Shown here piece by piece: positions 1 to 6,786 of a stretch of 9,124 nucleotides of DNA (position 1 is the first letter of the stretch; each line of letters begins with the position of its first letter). Origin of the DNA: CAZAMT01 sp964486145 (lineage in GTDB: Bacteria; Bacteroidota; Bacteroidia; Bacteroidales; JAAAOM01); contig CAZAMT010000161.1 in assembly GCA_964486145.1 (NCBI GenBank), positions 1 through 9,124 of the forward strand, in the 5' to 3' direction. The notes beneath the pieces are model-generated. The model ran no database searches and was not told where the DNA came from. It was given only the letters and a program-made list of their open reading frames with translations. Made by a program: the position numbers and the translations under genes.

Positions 1-1410
1 TTAGGATGTTTTAAATCCGAAAAAATTGTTGGCATTGTTGTAACAGATATTTTCTACCATGCTACCAATAAGTTCCATGTCAGCCGGAAGCTCTCCGTTT
101 TCAACATCGTTACCCAGTAAATTGCAAAGAATTCTTCTAAAATATTCATGCCGCGGATACGACAAAAAGCTTCTGGAATCGGTCAACATGCCAACAAACC
201 GACTGAGCAGCCCGAGATTTGACAGTGCGTTCATCTGCCACTCCATTCCTTCTTTTTGATCCATAAACCACCATCCGGAACCGAATTGTATTTTGCCAGG
301 TGTAATTCCATCCTGGAAATTCCCAATCATGGTTCCTACAAGGTAATTATCCCTGGGATTCAGATTATAAATAATTGTCTGTGCCAGTTTGTTTTGTCTG
401 TCAAGCCGGTCAAAGAAGGTAGACATAGCTTTTCCGGATTGCTGATCTGCAATGGAATCAAATCCTGTGTCAGGACCAATTTCACAGAACATCCGGGTAT
501 TGTTGTTTCGCATGGCGCCGTAATGAAACTGCTGTGTCCATCCCGATTCATAATCCATCAATCCAAATTCAAGCAACATGGACGATTTGAATTTTGCAAT
601 CTCATCCTTGCTTAATGAATTAGCGCTCCGAATTTTATTGAAAATGGACTTAATTTCATTTTCTGAATAATCCTCAGCATAAAACACATCTATACCGTGG
701 TCAGATAATCTGCACCCCTGTTTCTCAAAATATTTATGGCGTTTTTGCAAGGCAGCAACCAGGTCACTGTATTTGATAATGTTCACATCGGCCACTTCTC
801 CCAGGTTGTTGAGGTAGGTATTGTATTCATCAATATTATCCACCGCCATGGCTTTATCCGGTCTCCAGGTAGGAAAAACACTAATTCCGATATTGTCTTT
901 TTTAATTTTTTTATGGTATTCCAGTGAATCGATCGGATCGTCTGTTGTACAAACCATTTCCACGTTCATCTTTTTTAGAAGGTTTTGTACCGAATAATCA
1001 TCTTGTTGCAGTAAATCGGAGGCTTTTTTGTAAATCTTCTTTGCTGTTTTCGGACTTAACAGTTCGTTGATGCCAAAATAATCTCTTAGTTCAAGGTGTG
1101 TCCAGTGATACAAAGGATTTCTGAGGGTGTAAGGCACGGTTTCAGCCCATTTCTCAAATTTTTCATAATCTGAGGCATCTCCTGTACAATATCGCTCATC
1201 AATACCATTGCTTCGCATTGCCCGCCATTTGTAATGATCACCGTAAAGCCATATTTGGGTGAGGTTTTCAAATTTTTTATTTGATGAAATTTCCTCGGGA
1301 TTTAAATGACAATGGTAATCAATGATGGGCATTTTTGCCGCATGCTGATGGTATAATTTCTCTGCTGTTTTTGTTTCAAGTAAAAAGTTTTTGTCCAGAA
1401 ATTTTTTCAT
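1..1410 (-). CDS. uxaC: Glucuronate isomerase (uronate isomerase) UxaC, complete
   Basis: This enzyme converts D-glucuronate to D-fructuronate and D-galacturonate to D-tagaturonate, the entry step of cytoplasmic hexuronate breakdown. The 469-residue product matches the usual UxaC length of about 470 and lacks a signal peptide. Visible family marks are the amidohydrolase-type HCH metal motif at residues 33-35 (IIDYHCHL), a TTDDP motif near residue 156, a TWRP motif near residue 181, and the C-terminal signature TDSRSFLSYPRHEYFRR, whose Asp is at about residue 411. The start is the ATG at 1410, reading MKKFLDKNF. The stop codon occupies the first three bases of the window, so the gene is complete. 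It lies 143 bp downstream of uxaE on the same strand and is probably co-transcribed with it. Identification is by recognition of the family and is firm. No lesions are seen. Confidence 0.96.
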   Translation of the reverse strand: MKKFLDKNFLLETKTAEKLYHQHAAKMPIIDYHCHLNPEEISSNKKFENLTQIWLYGDHYKWRAMRSNGIDERYCTGDASDYEKFEKWAETVPYTLRNPLYHWTHLELRDYFGINELLSPKTAKKIYKKASDLLQQDDYSVQNLLKKMNVEMVCTTDDPIDSLEYHKKIKKDNIGISVFPTWRPDKAMAVDNIDEYNTYLNNLGEVADVNIIKYSDLVAALQKRHKYFEKQGCRLSDHGIDVFYAEDYSENEIKSIFNKIRSANSLSKDEIAKFKSSMLLEFGLMDYESGWTQQFHYGAMRNNNTRMFCEIGPDTGFDSIADQQSGKAMSTFFDRLDRQNKLAQTIIYNLNPRDNYLVGTMIGNFQDGITPGKIQFGSGWWFMDQKEGMEWQMNALSNLGLLSRFVGMLTDSRSFLSYPRHEYFRRILCNLLGNDVENGELPADMELIGSMVENICYNNANNFFGFKTS

Positions 1411-1430
1411 AGATTAAAAGTTTATGACAA

Positions 1431-1508
1431 TGCCTGAGATTTCGCATATTTTTTCAATTACTTTCATTTATGCATTTTTCCAAAGGATTTGGATTATTGT
1501 CTCAGGCA
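1431..1508. repeat. Inverted repeat with 9-bp perfect arms between uxaE and uxaC
   Basis: TGCCTGAGA at 1431-1439 is the exact reverse complement of TCTCAGGCA at 1500-1508, with 60 AT-rich bases between. The loop contains a smaller stem, TCCAAA (1479-1484) with TTTGGA (1488-1493). In the leftward transcript this would lie between the uxaE stop and the uxaC start, about 20-100 nt before the uxaC ATG. It could be an mRNA fold affecting uxaC, a processing site or a binding site for a dimeric regulator. It has no U-tract and does not look like a classical terminator. Chance occurrence is possible. Confidence 0.35.
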
Positions 1509-1553
1509 AGGTCTGTTTTATTTTAAGATAATTTGGCCGCCCAAAAATATGAA

Positions 1554-2801
1554 CTATAAATGAAAAAGCCGACGAATATGTCTGTCAAAAATGTTTTCGG
1601 TAACCTGTTGTCCGACAATTTCTGAATTTGTTTGTACCATGTTGATGTAAACATTTGAGTATTCGGCTGCTACTTTGTATGATACATGAATTAATTGCCT
1701 TACATTCGGATTATATTCCGGATGATCCGGCAGATGACGCAACGAATTTGCGAATTTTTCTCCTGTCCAGTCATCCACTTCATCAGGTTGGGGCAATTTT
1801 GATTCATCAATGTCAATTACTGTGGCATACGGTCTGCATAATTCATCCCTGCGCTCGTATCCTTTTCGGTAGATGTTTTTTGCCAGGGTAAGAGCTTCAT
1901 CACCTGACAGTGCCAGGCCAATCATTTCTTCGAGCCAGGTTGTGCCTGCGGTTTTTACATGGATTCCTTTATCATGTTTTTTAATTAACTCACCCATTAC
2001 CGGGTAAATGGTGAATTTATCACTGCCCGAATGAACACTTAATTTAAGATTGTCGGGTAAACCAAATTCCTTGATAGCGAAATCAATCACAAGCAAATCT
2101 TCTTCAAATTCTTTTTTAAACTGTTCAACATCTCCTGCATAATCAACTCCTTTATTAAACCGTCCTGTAAATTTTGGAGCAATGGTTTGCGCAGGGACAC
2201 CAAACTGGGAAAGCATACTAAGAATAAAAAACAGTTCCACCGGTGTTTGAGGATCTTTCACTTCATCCATGGATACTTCAGAAATAAAATTATCAGCGCC
2301 TTTATTTTTTTTGATATAATTGTAAATATTGGATGCCTCTTTGGTCGCGAACAGGAATTTATATGCAATCTCCTGCAACCGTATTTCATTTAAAAGAACC
2401 GGTTCTTCAATGCCCGGTATCAGAAACTCACCCTCATATTTTTTGTTTCTTCTCATAAATTCGCGGAGATCATCGGCATCCGGCTGTTTACCAATGTAGT
2501 CAGCTACATCCAGTGTGAAAAAATCTGCTACATCAAGGTATTTTTCAACCGTGTTCAGGTTGATGTGGTCTGCATCTACATGATATTCACCCTTCCAGTT
2601 TTGGGCTTTTATTGCCGTGTCAGCTTCTTCCCGGGTATCAATGGGTTCAGAATGTATGGTTGCATGTTCGCGGTTGGATTTGTTCCAGACAGGGGTAATA
2701 TCGATTCCGGCCTGTTTAGCTTTCATAATAGATTTTAACTGTGCCTCGCCCTGGCATCCGAAACGGTCTCCAATGCCAAAAGAATATTTTCCGATTCTCA
2801 T
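1554..2801 (-). CDS. uxaE: Tagaturonate/fructuronate epimerase UxaE family
   Basis: This protein belongs to the UxaE family, whose characterised Thermotoga member interconverts D-tagaturonate and D-fructuronate and so links galacturonate use to the glucuronate branch. The 415-residue product starts MRIGKYSFGIGDRFG. Conserved-looking His/Asp blocks that may hold the metal and catalytic site are HVDADHI (74-80), SVHSGSDKF (255-263) and HVKTAGTTW (281-289). No signal peptide is present, so it should be cytoplasmic. The ATG at 2801 was chosen because a longer reading from a GTG at 2840 would add a non-family extension (MRTRIFILK) and run into the operator at 2828-2845. The gene heads the leftward unit, with uxaC 143 bp downstream. 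Its pairing with uxaC, uxuA and a mannonate-type SDR fits the UxaE assignment. The active-site residues named are inferred from conservation style, not from an alignment. Confidence 0.88.
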   Translation of the reverse strand: MRIGKYSFGIGDRFGCQGEAQLKSIMKAKQAGIDITPVWNKSNREHATIHSEPIDTREEADTAIKAQNWKGEYHVDADHINLNTVEKYLDVADFFTLDVADYIGKQPDADDLREFMRRNKKYEGEFLIPGIEEPVLLNEIRLQEIAYKFLFATKEASNIYNYIKKNKGADNFISEVSMDEVKDPQTPVELFFILSMLSQFGVPAQTIAPKFTGRFNKGVDYAGDVEQFKKEFEEDLLVIDFAIKEFGLPDNLKLSVHSGSDKFTIYPVMGELIKKHDKGIHVKTAGTTWLEEMIGLALSGDEALTLAKNIYRKGYERRDELCRPYATVIDIDESKLPQPDEVDDWTGEKFANSLRHLPDHPEYNPNVRQLIHVSYKVAAEYSNVYINMVQTNSEIVGQQVTENIFDRHIRRLFHL

Positions 2802-2827
2802 ATTATTTTTTGTTTTCAAAATGAATA

Positions 2828-2845
2828 TTCGTGTACGCACACGAA
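2828..2845. promoter_or_regulatory. LacI-type operator O1, proximal to uxaE
   Basis: The 18-bp site TTCGTGTACGCACACGAA has perfect 7-base inverted arms (TTCGTGT / ACACGAA) around ACGC, with a central CG step typical of LacI-family operators, where hinge helices insert. It lies 27 bp upstream of the uxaE start. A nearly identical copy lies at 2904-2921. It is the likely binding site of the divergent LacI-family regulator, placed to repress uxaE-uxaC. Sequence and symmetry are seen directly; the binding protein is inferred from adjacency. Confidence 0.8.
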
Positions 2846-2874
2846 ATTACGATTATTTTTGCTTTGTCATAAAA
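2842..2874 (-). promoter_or_regulatory. Possible uxaE promoter, weak match
   Basis: Read leftward, TAATTTCG (2849 to 2842) matches the Bacteroidota -7 element TAnnTTTG at all fixed positions but one. A poor -33 candidate, TTTT (2874 to 2871), lies 21 bases upstream. The -7 element would overlap operator O1 (2828-2845), so repressor binding there would block transcription. An alternative -7 candidate, TATTTTAT (2876 to 2869), is comparably weak. Confidence 0.3.
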
Positions 2875-2891
2875 TAATTTTACTAAATTTG
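2858..2891 (+). promoter_or_regulatory. Bacteroidota-type promoter for the lacI-uxuBA unit
   Basis: TAAATTTG at 2884-2891 is a perfect match to the Bacteroidota -7 consensus TAnnTTTG. Upstream, TTTG occurs at 2858-2861 (22-base spacer) and again at 2863-2866 (17-base spacer). These bracket the usual 19-21 base gap, so which acts as the -33 element is unclear. The predicted transcription start near 2898 lies just before operator O2 (2904-2921), a classic arrangement for repression. It implies a leader of about 70 nt before the regulator's probable ATT start. Confidence 0.6.
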
Positions 2892-2903
2892 TCCGAAAAC
2901 AAA

Positions 2904-2921
2904 TTCGTGTACGCACACGGA
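2904..2921. promoter_or_regulatory. LacI-type operator O2, proximal to the regulator gene
   Basis: TTCGTGTACGCACACGGA repeats the O1 sequence with a single difference in the second-last base. Its centre (2912/2913) is 76 bp from the O1 centre (2836/2837), about seven helical turns. It lies immediately downstream of the predicted rightward transcription start, so occupancy should repress the regulator itself and the genes after it. Two sites at this spacing would also allow DNA looping by a tetramer, or simply serve each promoter separately. Confidence 0.8.
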
Positions 2922-2967
2922 GTGTTGTAATAAAAATATATTAAGTAATTAAAAATAATTTTAATAA

Positions 2968-4035
2968 ATTAATAATTCCAAAAAAATACGAATAAAAGAT
3001 GTCGCTGAACTTGCCGGTGTTTCGATTGGCACTGTTGATCGGGTGATCCATAACAGGGGAGAGGTATCTGATAAGACCAGGAAAAAAATATTGCAAATCA
3101 TTGAAGAGCTTAATTTTGAACCGGACATACTCGCCAGTACGCTGGCTACCAAAAAAACATACCGGTTTGCATGCCTGCTGCCCGAAATAAACAATGACAG
3201 CACGTTCTGGAAAGCACCGCAAGTTGGTATTGAACGGGCATTTAATGAAATTGCACATTACGGAGTTCACATCGACCTGTTTTTTTTCGATCAGTTTGAC
3301 AAAGTTTCATTCAGAAAAAAGGCTGAAGAACTTATTCTTTCTGATCCGGATGCGTTTTTGTTCACTCCTGTGTTTTCTGATGAGTCCTTAAAAATATCAA
3401 AATTAGCCAAGGATGAAGGAATTCCGTTTGCCCTTGTTAACTCCAATAACGATGATATTCCGAAAATATCTTATATCGGTCAGGATTCATATCAAAGCGG
3501 AAAAGTAGCCGGTAAACTTATTGGATTGGGCCTGACCGGGAACGTTGATTTGTTGGTGATTAATATTTCAAGGGCATTAAAAAATCACAAACATATTTTG
3601 AAACGCAAAACAGGTTTTGAGGCTTATTTTAATGAGTTAGGTCATCAGGAAATTAAAATACATACTTTGGACATTGAAAATACCGGACAGGATTACGTGA
3701 ACAAAAGGTTATCAAAATTTTTTGATACAATGGCTGGTAATTACAAAGGGATATTTGTAACCAATTCAAGGGTTTTTAAGATTGCATCTTTTCTTGATGA
3801 TTACAATATGAAGGATTGCCGCTTGATTGGTTATGATTTGCTCGATGAAAACATTGCATACCTGGAAAACAACACCATCGATTTTTTAATCAGTCAGCAG
3901 CCTTACGAACAGGGATACAAAGGTATCATAACCTTGTTTAACCATGTAATACTGCATAAAGAGGTAAAGCAGGAACAATACCTGCCTATTGATATTATTA
4001 CCAAAGAAAACATTAAATTTTATATTGATACTTAA
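2968..4035 (+). CDS. LacI-family transcriptional regulator of the uronate locus, probable ATT start
   Basis: This is a DNA-binding repressor with an N-terminal LacI helix-turn-helix (KDVAELAGVSIGTVDRV, about residues 10-26), a hinge region (EPDILASTLA) and a periplasmic-binding-protein-like sensor domain for the rest. The product is 355 residues from the ATT at 2968. The frame is open from just after the stop at 2965, but no ATG, GTG or TTG lies between that stop and the helix-turn-helix. The first such codon, GTG at 3043, falls inside the DNA-binding domain and would remove the recognition helix. ATT at 2968 gives INNSKKIRIKDVA, a normal-looking LacI N-terminus; ATA at 2986 is the other choice. 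The gene lies 17 bp before the SDR gene and probably controls both divergent units through the operators at 2828 and 2904. The inducer is likely a hexuronate or pathway intermediate, by context only. Confidence 0.85.
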   Translation: MNNSKKIRIKDVAELAGVSIGTVDRVIHNRGEVSDKTRKKILQIIEELNFEPDILASTLATKKTYRFACLLPEINNDSTFWKAPQVGIERAFNEIAHYGVHIDLFFFDQFDKVSFRKKAEELILSDPDAFLFTPVFSDESLKISKLAKDEGIPFALVNSNNDDIPKISYIGQDSYQSGKVAGKLIGLGLTGNVDLLVINISRALKNHKHILKRKTGFEAYFNELGHQEIKIHTLDIENTGQDYVNKRLSKFFDTMAGNYKGIFVTNSRVFKIASFLDDYNMKDCRLIGYDLLDENIAYLENNTIDFLISQQPYEQGYKGIITLFNHVILHKEVKQEQYLPIDIITKENIKFYIDT

Positions 4036-4052
4036 TAAAACATATACATAAA

Positions 4053-4898
4053 ATGATTTCATTCAACGATTTAAACGGAAAAGTGTGTGCCATTACCGGA
4101 GGTGCAGGAGTTATCGGTACATCAATTTCAAAAGCTCTGGCTAATGCAGGTATTCAAACAGCAATTTTGGATATCAATCTTGAGATGGCAGAGAAAACGG
4201 CTGTGGAAATTGAAAAAGCCACAGGCACAAAATGTATCGGGGTTGAAGCCAATGTGCTTGATAAAAGTTCACTGGAACATGCAAAAAAAACAATCAATGA
4301 TAAACTTGGATCAGTGGATATTTTAATCAATGGCGCAGGAGGAAACTCTCCCAAAGCTACAACAAAAGTCGAGCAAATATCTGAAAATGATCTTTCTTCA
4401 TTGGAAAACACCTTTTATGGATTGCAATTGGAAGGATTTCAAAAAGTGTTTGACCTGAATTTCATGGGTACCTTGCTGCCATCGATGGTACTTACGCAGG
4501 ACATGTTAAAGGCCCAAAAAGGTGTTGTGCTTAACATTTCGTCCATGAATTCATACAAACCTTTAACAAAAATCCCGGCATATTCAGCAGCAAAATCTGC
4601 GATTAACAATTTTACTGAATGGTTATCTGTTCATTTGGCAAAAGTTGGTATCAGGGTAAATGCCATCGCTCCCGGATTTTTCTTAACACATCAGAACCGT
4701 TTTTTGCTTGTGGATGAAAAAACGGGAGAACCTACCCCAAGAGGGGAGAAAATTATTGCCAATACACCCATGGGACGATATGGTAATCCTGATGATCTTC
4801 AGGGTACCGTTCTTTATCTGATTTCAGATATTTCAGCTTTTGTCAGCGGAATAGTCATTCCGGTTGACGGTGGATACAGTGCCTTTGGAGGCGTTTAG
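4053..4898 (+). CDS. uxuB: SDR-family oxidoreductase, probable D-mannonate oxidoreductase (fructuronate reductase)
   Basis: This is a classical short-chain dehydrogenase/reductase of 281 residues that probably reduces D-fructuronate to D-mannonate with NAD(P)H. The cofactor motif TGGAGVIG is at 15-22, an acidic Asp ends the second strand at 40 (favouring NADH), NGAGG is at 93-97, catalytic Ser is at about 163-164, the YxxxK pair is Tyr177/Lys181, and NAIAPG is at 203-208. A C-terminal VDGGY motif is also present. The function is inferred from context: it sits between the regulator and uxuA, and SDR-type mannonate oxidoreductases, such as Bacillus subtilis YjmF, are known alternatives to the long-chain E. 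coli UxuB. The start ATG lies 17 bp after the regulator's stop, so the two are co-transcribed. Another sugar-acid dehydrogenase specificity cannot be excluded. The symbol is functional rather than a claim of homology to E. coli UxuB. Confidence 0.85.
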   Translation: MISFNDLNGKVCAITGGAGVIGTSISKALANAGIQTAILDINLEMAEKTAVEIEKATGTKCIGVEANVLDKSSLEHAKKTINDKLGSVDILINGAGGNSPKATTKVEQISENDLSSLENTFYGLQLEGFQKVFDLNFMGTLLPSMVLTQDMLKAQKGVVLNISSMNSYKPLTKIPAYSAAKSAINNFTEWLSVHLAKVGIRVNAIAPGFFLTHQNRFLLVDEKTGEPTPRGEKIIANTPMGRYGNPDDLQGTVLYLISDISAFVSGIVIPVDGGYSAFGGV

Positions 4899-4992
4899 GA
4901 ATAAGTCGTGAATACTGATTTAAAACCCTGACCACAGAATTTCAACTCTAATCTTTAGATTATTGAATAATAAAATTTAAATATTGAATCTT

Positions 4993-6216
4993 ATGGCAAT
5001 GGAACAAACATGGAGATGGTACGGCCCCTCTGACCCGGTATCATTACCGGATATCAGGCAGGCCGGGGCTACGGGTATTGTAACTGCATTACACGAAATA
5101 CCCATTGGAGAAGTATGGTCAAGTAAGGCGATAGAAGAGCGGAAACGAATCATTGAGTGGGATGATAATGCTGCCCCACCAAGGAGAAGAGGGCTGGCAT
5201 GGTCAGTTATTGAAAGCATTCCGGTTCATGAAGATATCAAGCAGGGAAAGCCCAACAGAGATAAATGGATAGAAAAATACCAACAAAGCATTCGTAATGT
5301 TGGTCAGGCTGCAATCCCGGTGGTATGTTATAATTTTATGCCGGTGGTAGACTGGACAAGGACCAACCTGTCTATGGAACTCGAAGATGGTGCACGGGCC
5401 CTGGCTTTTGTAATAACCGAATTTGCAGCCTTTGAGCTGTTTATGTTAAGGCGTCCGGGTGCAGAGAAAGAATATTCAGATGATATCATCGAAAAAGCCC
5501 ATGCAAAATACGAGTCTATGAGCGATGAGCAGCGTTACATTCTGCAAAAAAATATCATAGCCGGATTGCCAGGTGGACAGGAAGGATACACCATTGAGCA
5601 ATTTCGTGATAAACTGGCTGAATATGACAATATTGATGAGAAGCAATATCGTGAGAACTTAAAATATTTTTTGGATGCAGTTGTGCCTGTTGCAGAGGAA
5701 TCAGGAGTGCGCCTCGCTATCCACCCGGATGATCCACCGGTGCCTTTATTTGGGTTGCCCCGAATTGTCAGCACCGAACAGGACCTTGCTTACTTATTAA
5801 GTATTTACGATTCCATTTATAATGGATTTACCCTTTGTACTGGTTCACTTGGTGTCAGACCGGATAATGATCTGGTTGGAATCGTTGAAAGGCATGGTGG
5901 TAAACTCAATTTCGCTCACCTGCGTAGCACCCAACGTGATGGCTTGGGCAGCTTTCATGAAGCAAGTCACCTGAGAGGGGATGTAGACATGTATAACGTT
6001 ATTGTGGCAATACTTAAAGAACAACAAAAAAGACATTCGGCTCATCGTCTTGACGAGAAAATCCCAATGCGTGCCGATCATGGTCATACTATTCTCGATG
6101 ATTTAAAAAAGAAAACAAACCCGGGATATTCAGCCATTGGTTTACTCAGGGGAATGGCCGAATTGCGTGGACTGGAACTCGGCATAGAAAAAAGCGGGGT
6201 AGTATACCAGGTGTAG
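4993..6216 (+). CDS. uxuA: Mannonate dehydratase UxuA
   Basis: This enzyme dehydrates D-mannonate to 2-keto-3-deoxy-D-gluconate, using a divalent metal in a TIM barrel. The 407-residue product is close to the usual 390-410. Family marks are the N-terminal TWRWYGPSDPVSL and GATGIVTALHEIP. The metal and active-site candidates are His244 in AIHPDDPP, Cys282 in FTLCTGSLG, His309 in NFAHLRS and Asp362/His363 in RADHGHT. All are intact. ATG at 4993 was preferred because MAMEQTWRWYGP matches the family N-terminus; ATG at 4999 is possible. The in-frame TTG at 4984 adds only three residues and is unlikely. The gene follows the SDR gene by 94 bp. That gap holds a short palindrome, TAATCT / AGATTA at 4949-4962, but no convincing terminator, so it probably shares the same transcript. 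Confidence 0.95.
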   Translation: MAMEQTWRWYGPSDPVSLPDIRQAGATGIVTALHEIPIGEVWSSKAIEERKRIIEWDDNAAPPRRRGLAWSVIESIPVHEDIKQGKPNRDKWIEKYQQSIRNVGQAAIPVVCYNFMPVVDWTRTNLSMELEDGARALAFVITEFAAFELFMLRRPGAEKEYSDDIIEKAHAKYESMSDEQRYILQKNIIAGLPGGQEGYTIEQFRDKLAEYDNIDEKQYRENLKYFLDAVVPVAEESGVRLAIHPDDPPVPLFGLPRIVSTEQDLAYLLSIYDSIYNGFTLCTGSLGVRPDNDLVGIVERHGGKLNFAHLRSTQRDGLGSFHEASHLRGDVDMYNVIVAILKEQQKRHSAHRLDEKIPMRADHGHTILDDLKKKTNPGYSAIGLLRGMAELRGLELGIEKSGVVYQV

Positions 6217-6263
6217 AAATTGCAGATCAACCATAGAATAATGTTAAGCTAAATACATAAAGT

Positions 6264-6592
6264 ATGAATTATAAAGTACTAAAAAAAAAATCTTTACATG
6301 TACCATGCATCTGGTATGGCTATGGTTGTTTGTATCATGTACACCTGAAAATAAACCTGAATTAGAAAGAATAAAGGGATGGAATATACTTTGCAATCAT
6401 GCGGAAAATGCAGAGATGGTTATTAAAAAGTCAAAAGGATATGGCATTAACCATCTTCAACTTTCCCATCATATTGTAATGGAACTGCGCCATGTGAAAA
6501 ACCCGGAAAGGGCAAAAATGGTGAATCACCTTACCAAAAAGAAATTATTTTCTGACAATTATAAATATTTGAAAAACAAATTTTTAACTTAA
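6264..6592 (+). pseudogene. N-terminal relic of a lipoprotein-like gene, frameshifted in a poly-A run
   Basis: An ATG at 6264 starts a signal-like N-terminus (MNYKVLKKK) that runs into ten consecutive A at 6281-6290 and then loses frame. Adding one A would continue it into the open frame carrying a hydrophobic stretch and lipobox-like LFVSC (Cys at about 6350), then a mature part with GWNILCNHAENAE and GINHLQLSHHIVMELRHV. That stretch looks like the first strand and helix of a TIM-barrel enzyme. After about 80 mature residues it turns into low-complexity Lys/Asn/Phe-rich sequence and stops at 6592, far too short for such a fold. Further fragments follow at 6605-6750. An ATG at 6305 could make a 95-residue product, but a truncated relic is more likely. 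The parent family is not firmly recognised. An exported enzyme acting on uronate-containing sugars would fit the locus, as inference only. Confidence 0.65.
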
Positions 6593-6604
6593 TTTCATTC
6601 TGGT

Positions 6605-6750
6605 GAAACAGAAAACTATCCCAAACCCGGACCTGTCGGTTAGTTCAACAGGATTAAAGATGCACAGGGGCGCAGGAACTGGTTGATTTAATCACCAAAA
6701 CCGGATGGGATTTATATGGAGGTGCAATTTTTAAGGAATACTTAGATTAA
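6605..6750 (+). pseudogene. Scrambled C-terminal remnants, probably of the same decayed gene
   Basis: In the same frame as the upstream relic, 6605-6688 reads ETENYPKPGPVG, a TAG stop at 6641-6643, then FNRIKDAQGRRNW. In the next frame, 6670-6750 reads AQELVDLITKTGWDLYGG followed by AIFKEYLD and a TAA stop, which has the look of a genuine protein C-terminus. No single start or frame joins these pieces. The simplest reading is the far end of the gene that begins at 6264, after an internal deletion, a nonsense change and a frameshift. It ends 36 bp before the PFK-family gene. Together the two relics account for most of the 570-bp stretch between uxuA and that gene. No independent gene is seen there. 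Confidence 0.5.
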
Positions 6751-6786
6751 AGTAAATATCATAAAAACTTAAAGAACAAAAATACT

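Noticed and set aside
256..615. 119-codon plus-strand frame within uxaC
   Set aside because: It lies opposite a complete, well-recognised uronate isomerase and shows no domain or initiation context.
1532..1545. TTTGG-CCGC-CCAAA stem just downstream of uxaE as a terminator
   Set aside because: The stem is only five base pairs with no T-tract following in the leftward direction, and uxaC on the same strand is expected to be co-transcribed.
2802..2840. N-terminal extension of uxaE from a GTG at 2840
   Set aside because: The extra residues (MRTRIFILKTKNN) are not part of the family start and would place the initiation codon inside operator O1; ATG 2801 gives the expected MRIGKYSFGIGDRFG.
2941..3270. 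Minus-strand frame opposite the regulator's N-terminus
   Set aside because: It overlaps the LacI DNA-binding region in antisense and has no recognisable motif; the LacI reading explains this DNA.
3043..4035. Regulator starting at GTG 3043
   Set aside because: This start removes most of the helix-turn-helix that is plainly encoded just upstream in the same frame, so the protein would lack DNA binding.
4984..4992. TTG start three codons upstream of the chosen uxuA ATG
   Set aside because: It adds only MNL and the family pattern begins at MAMEQTWRW; an ATG three codons on is the better choice.
6593..6786. A separate small gene upstream of the PFK-family gene
   Set aside because: No start-to-stop frame covers it; the protein-like pieces are in two frames with an internal stop and fit gene decay better.
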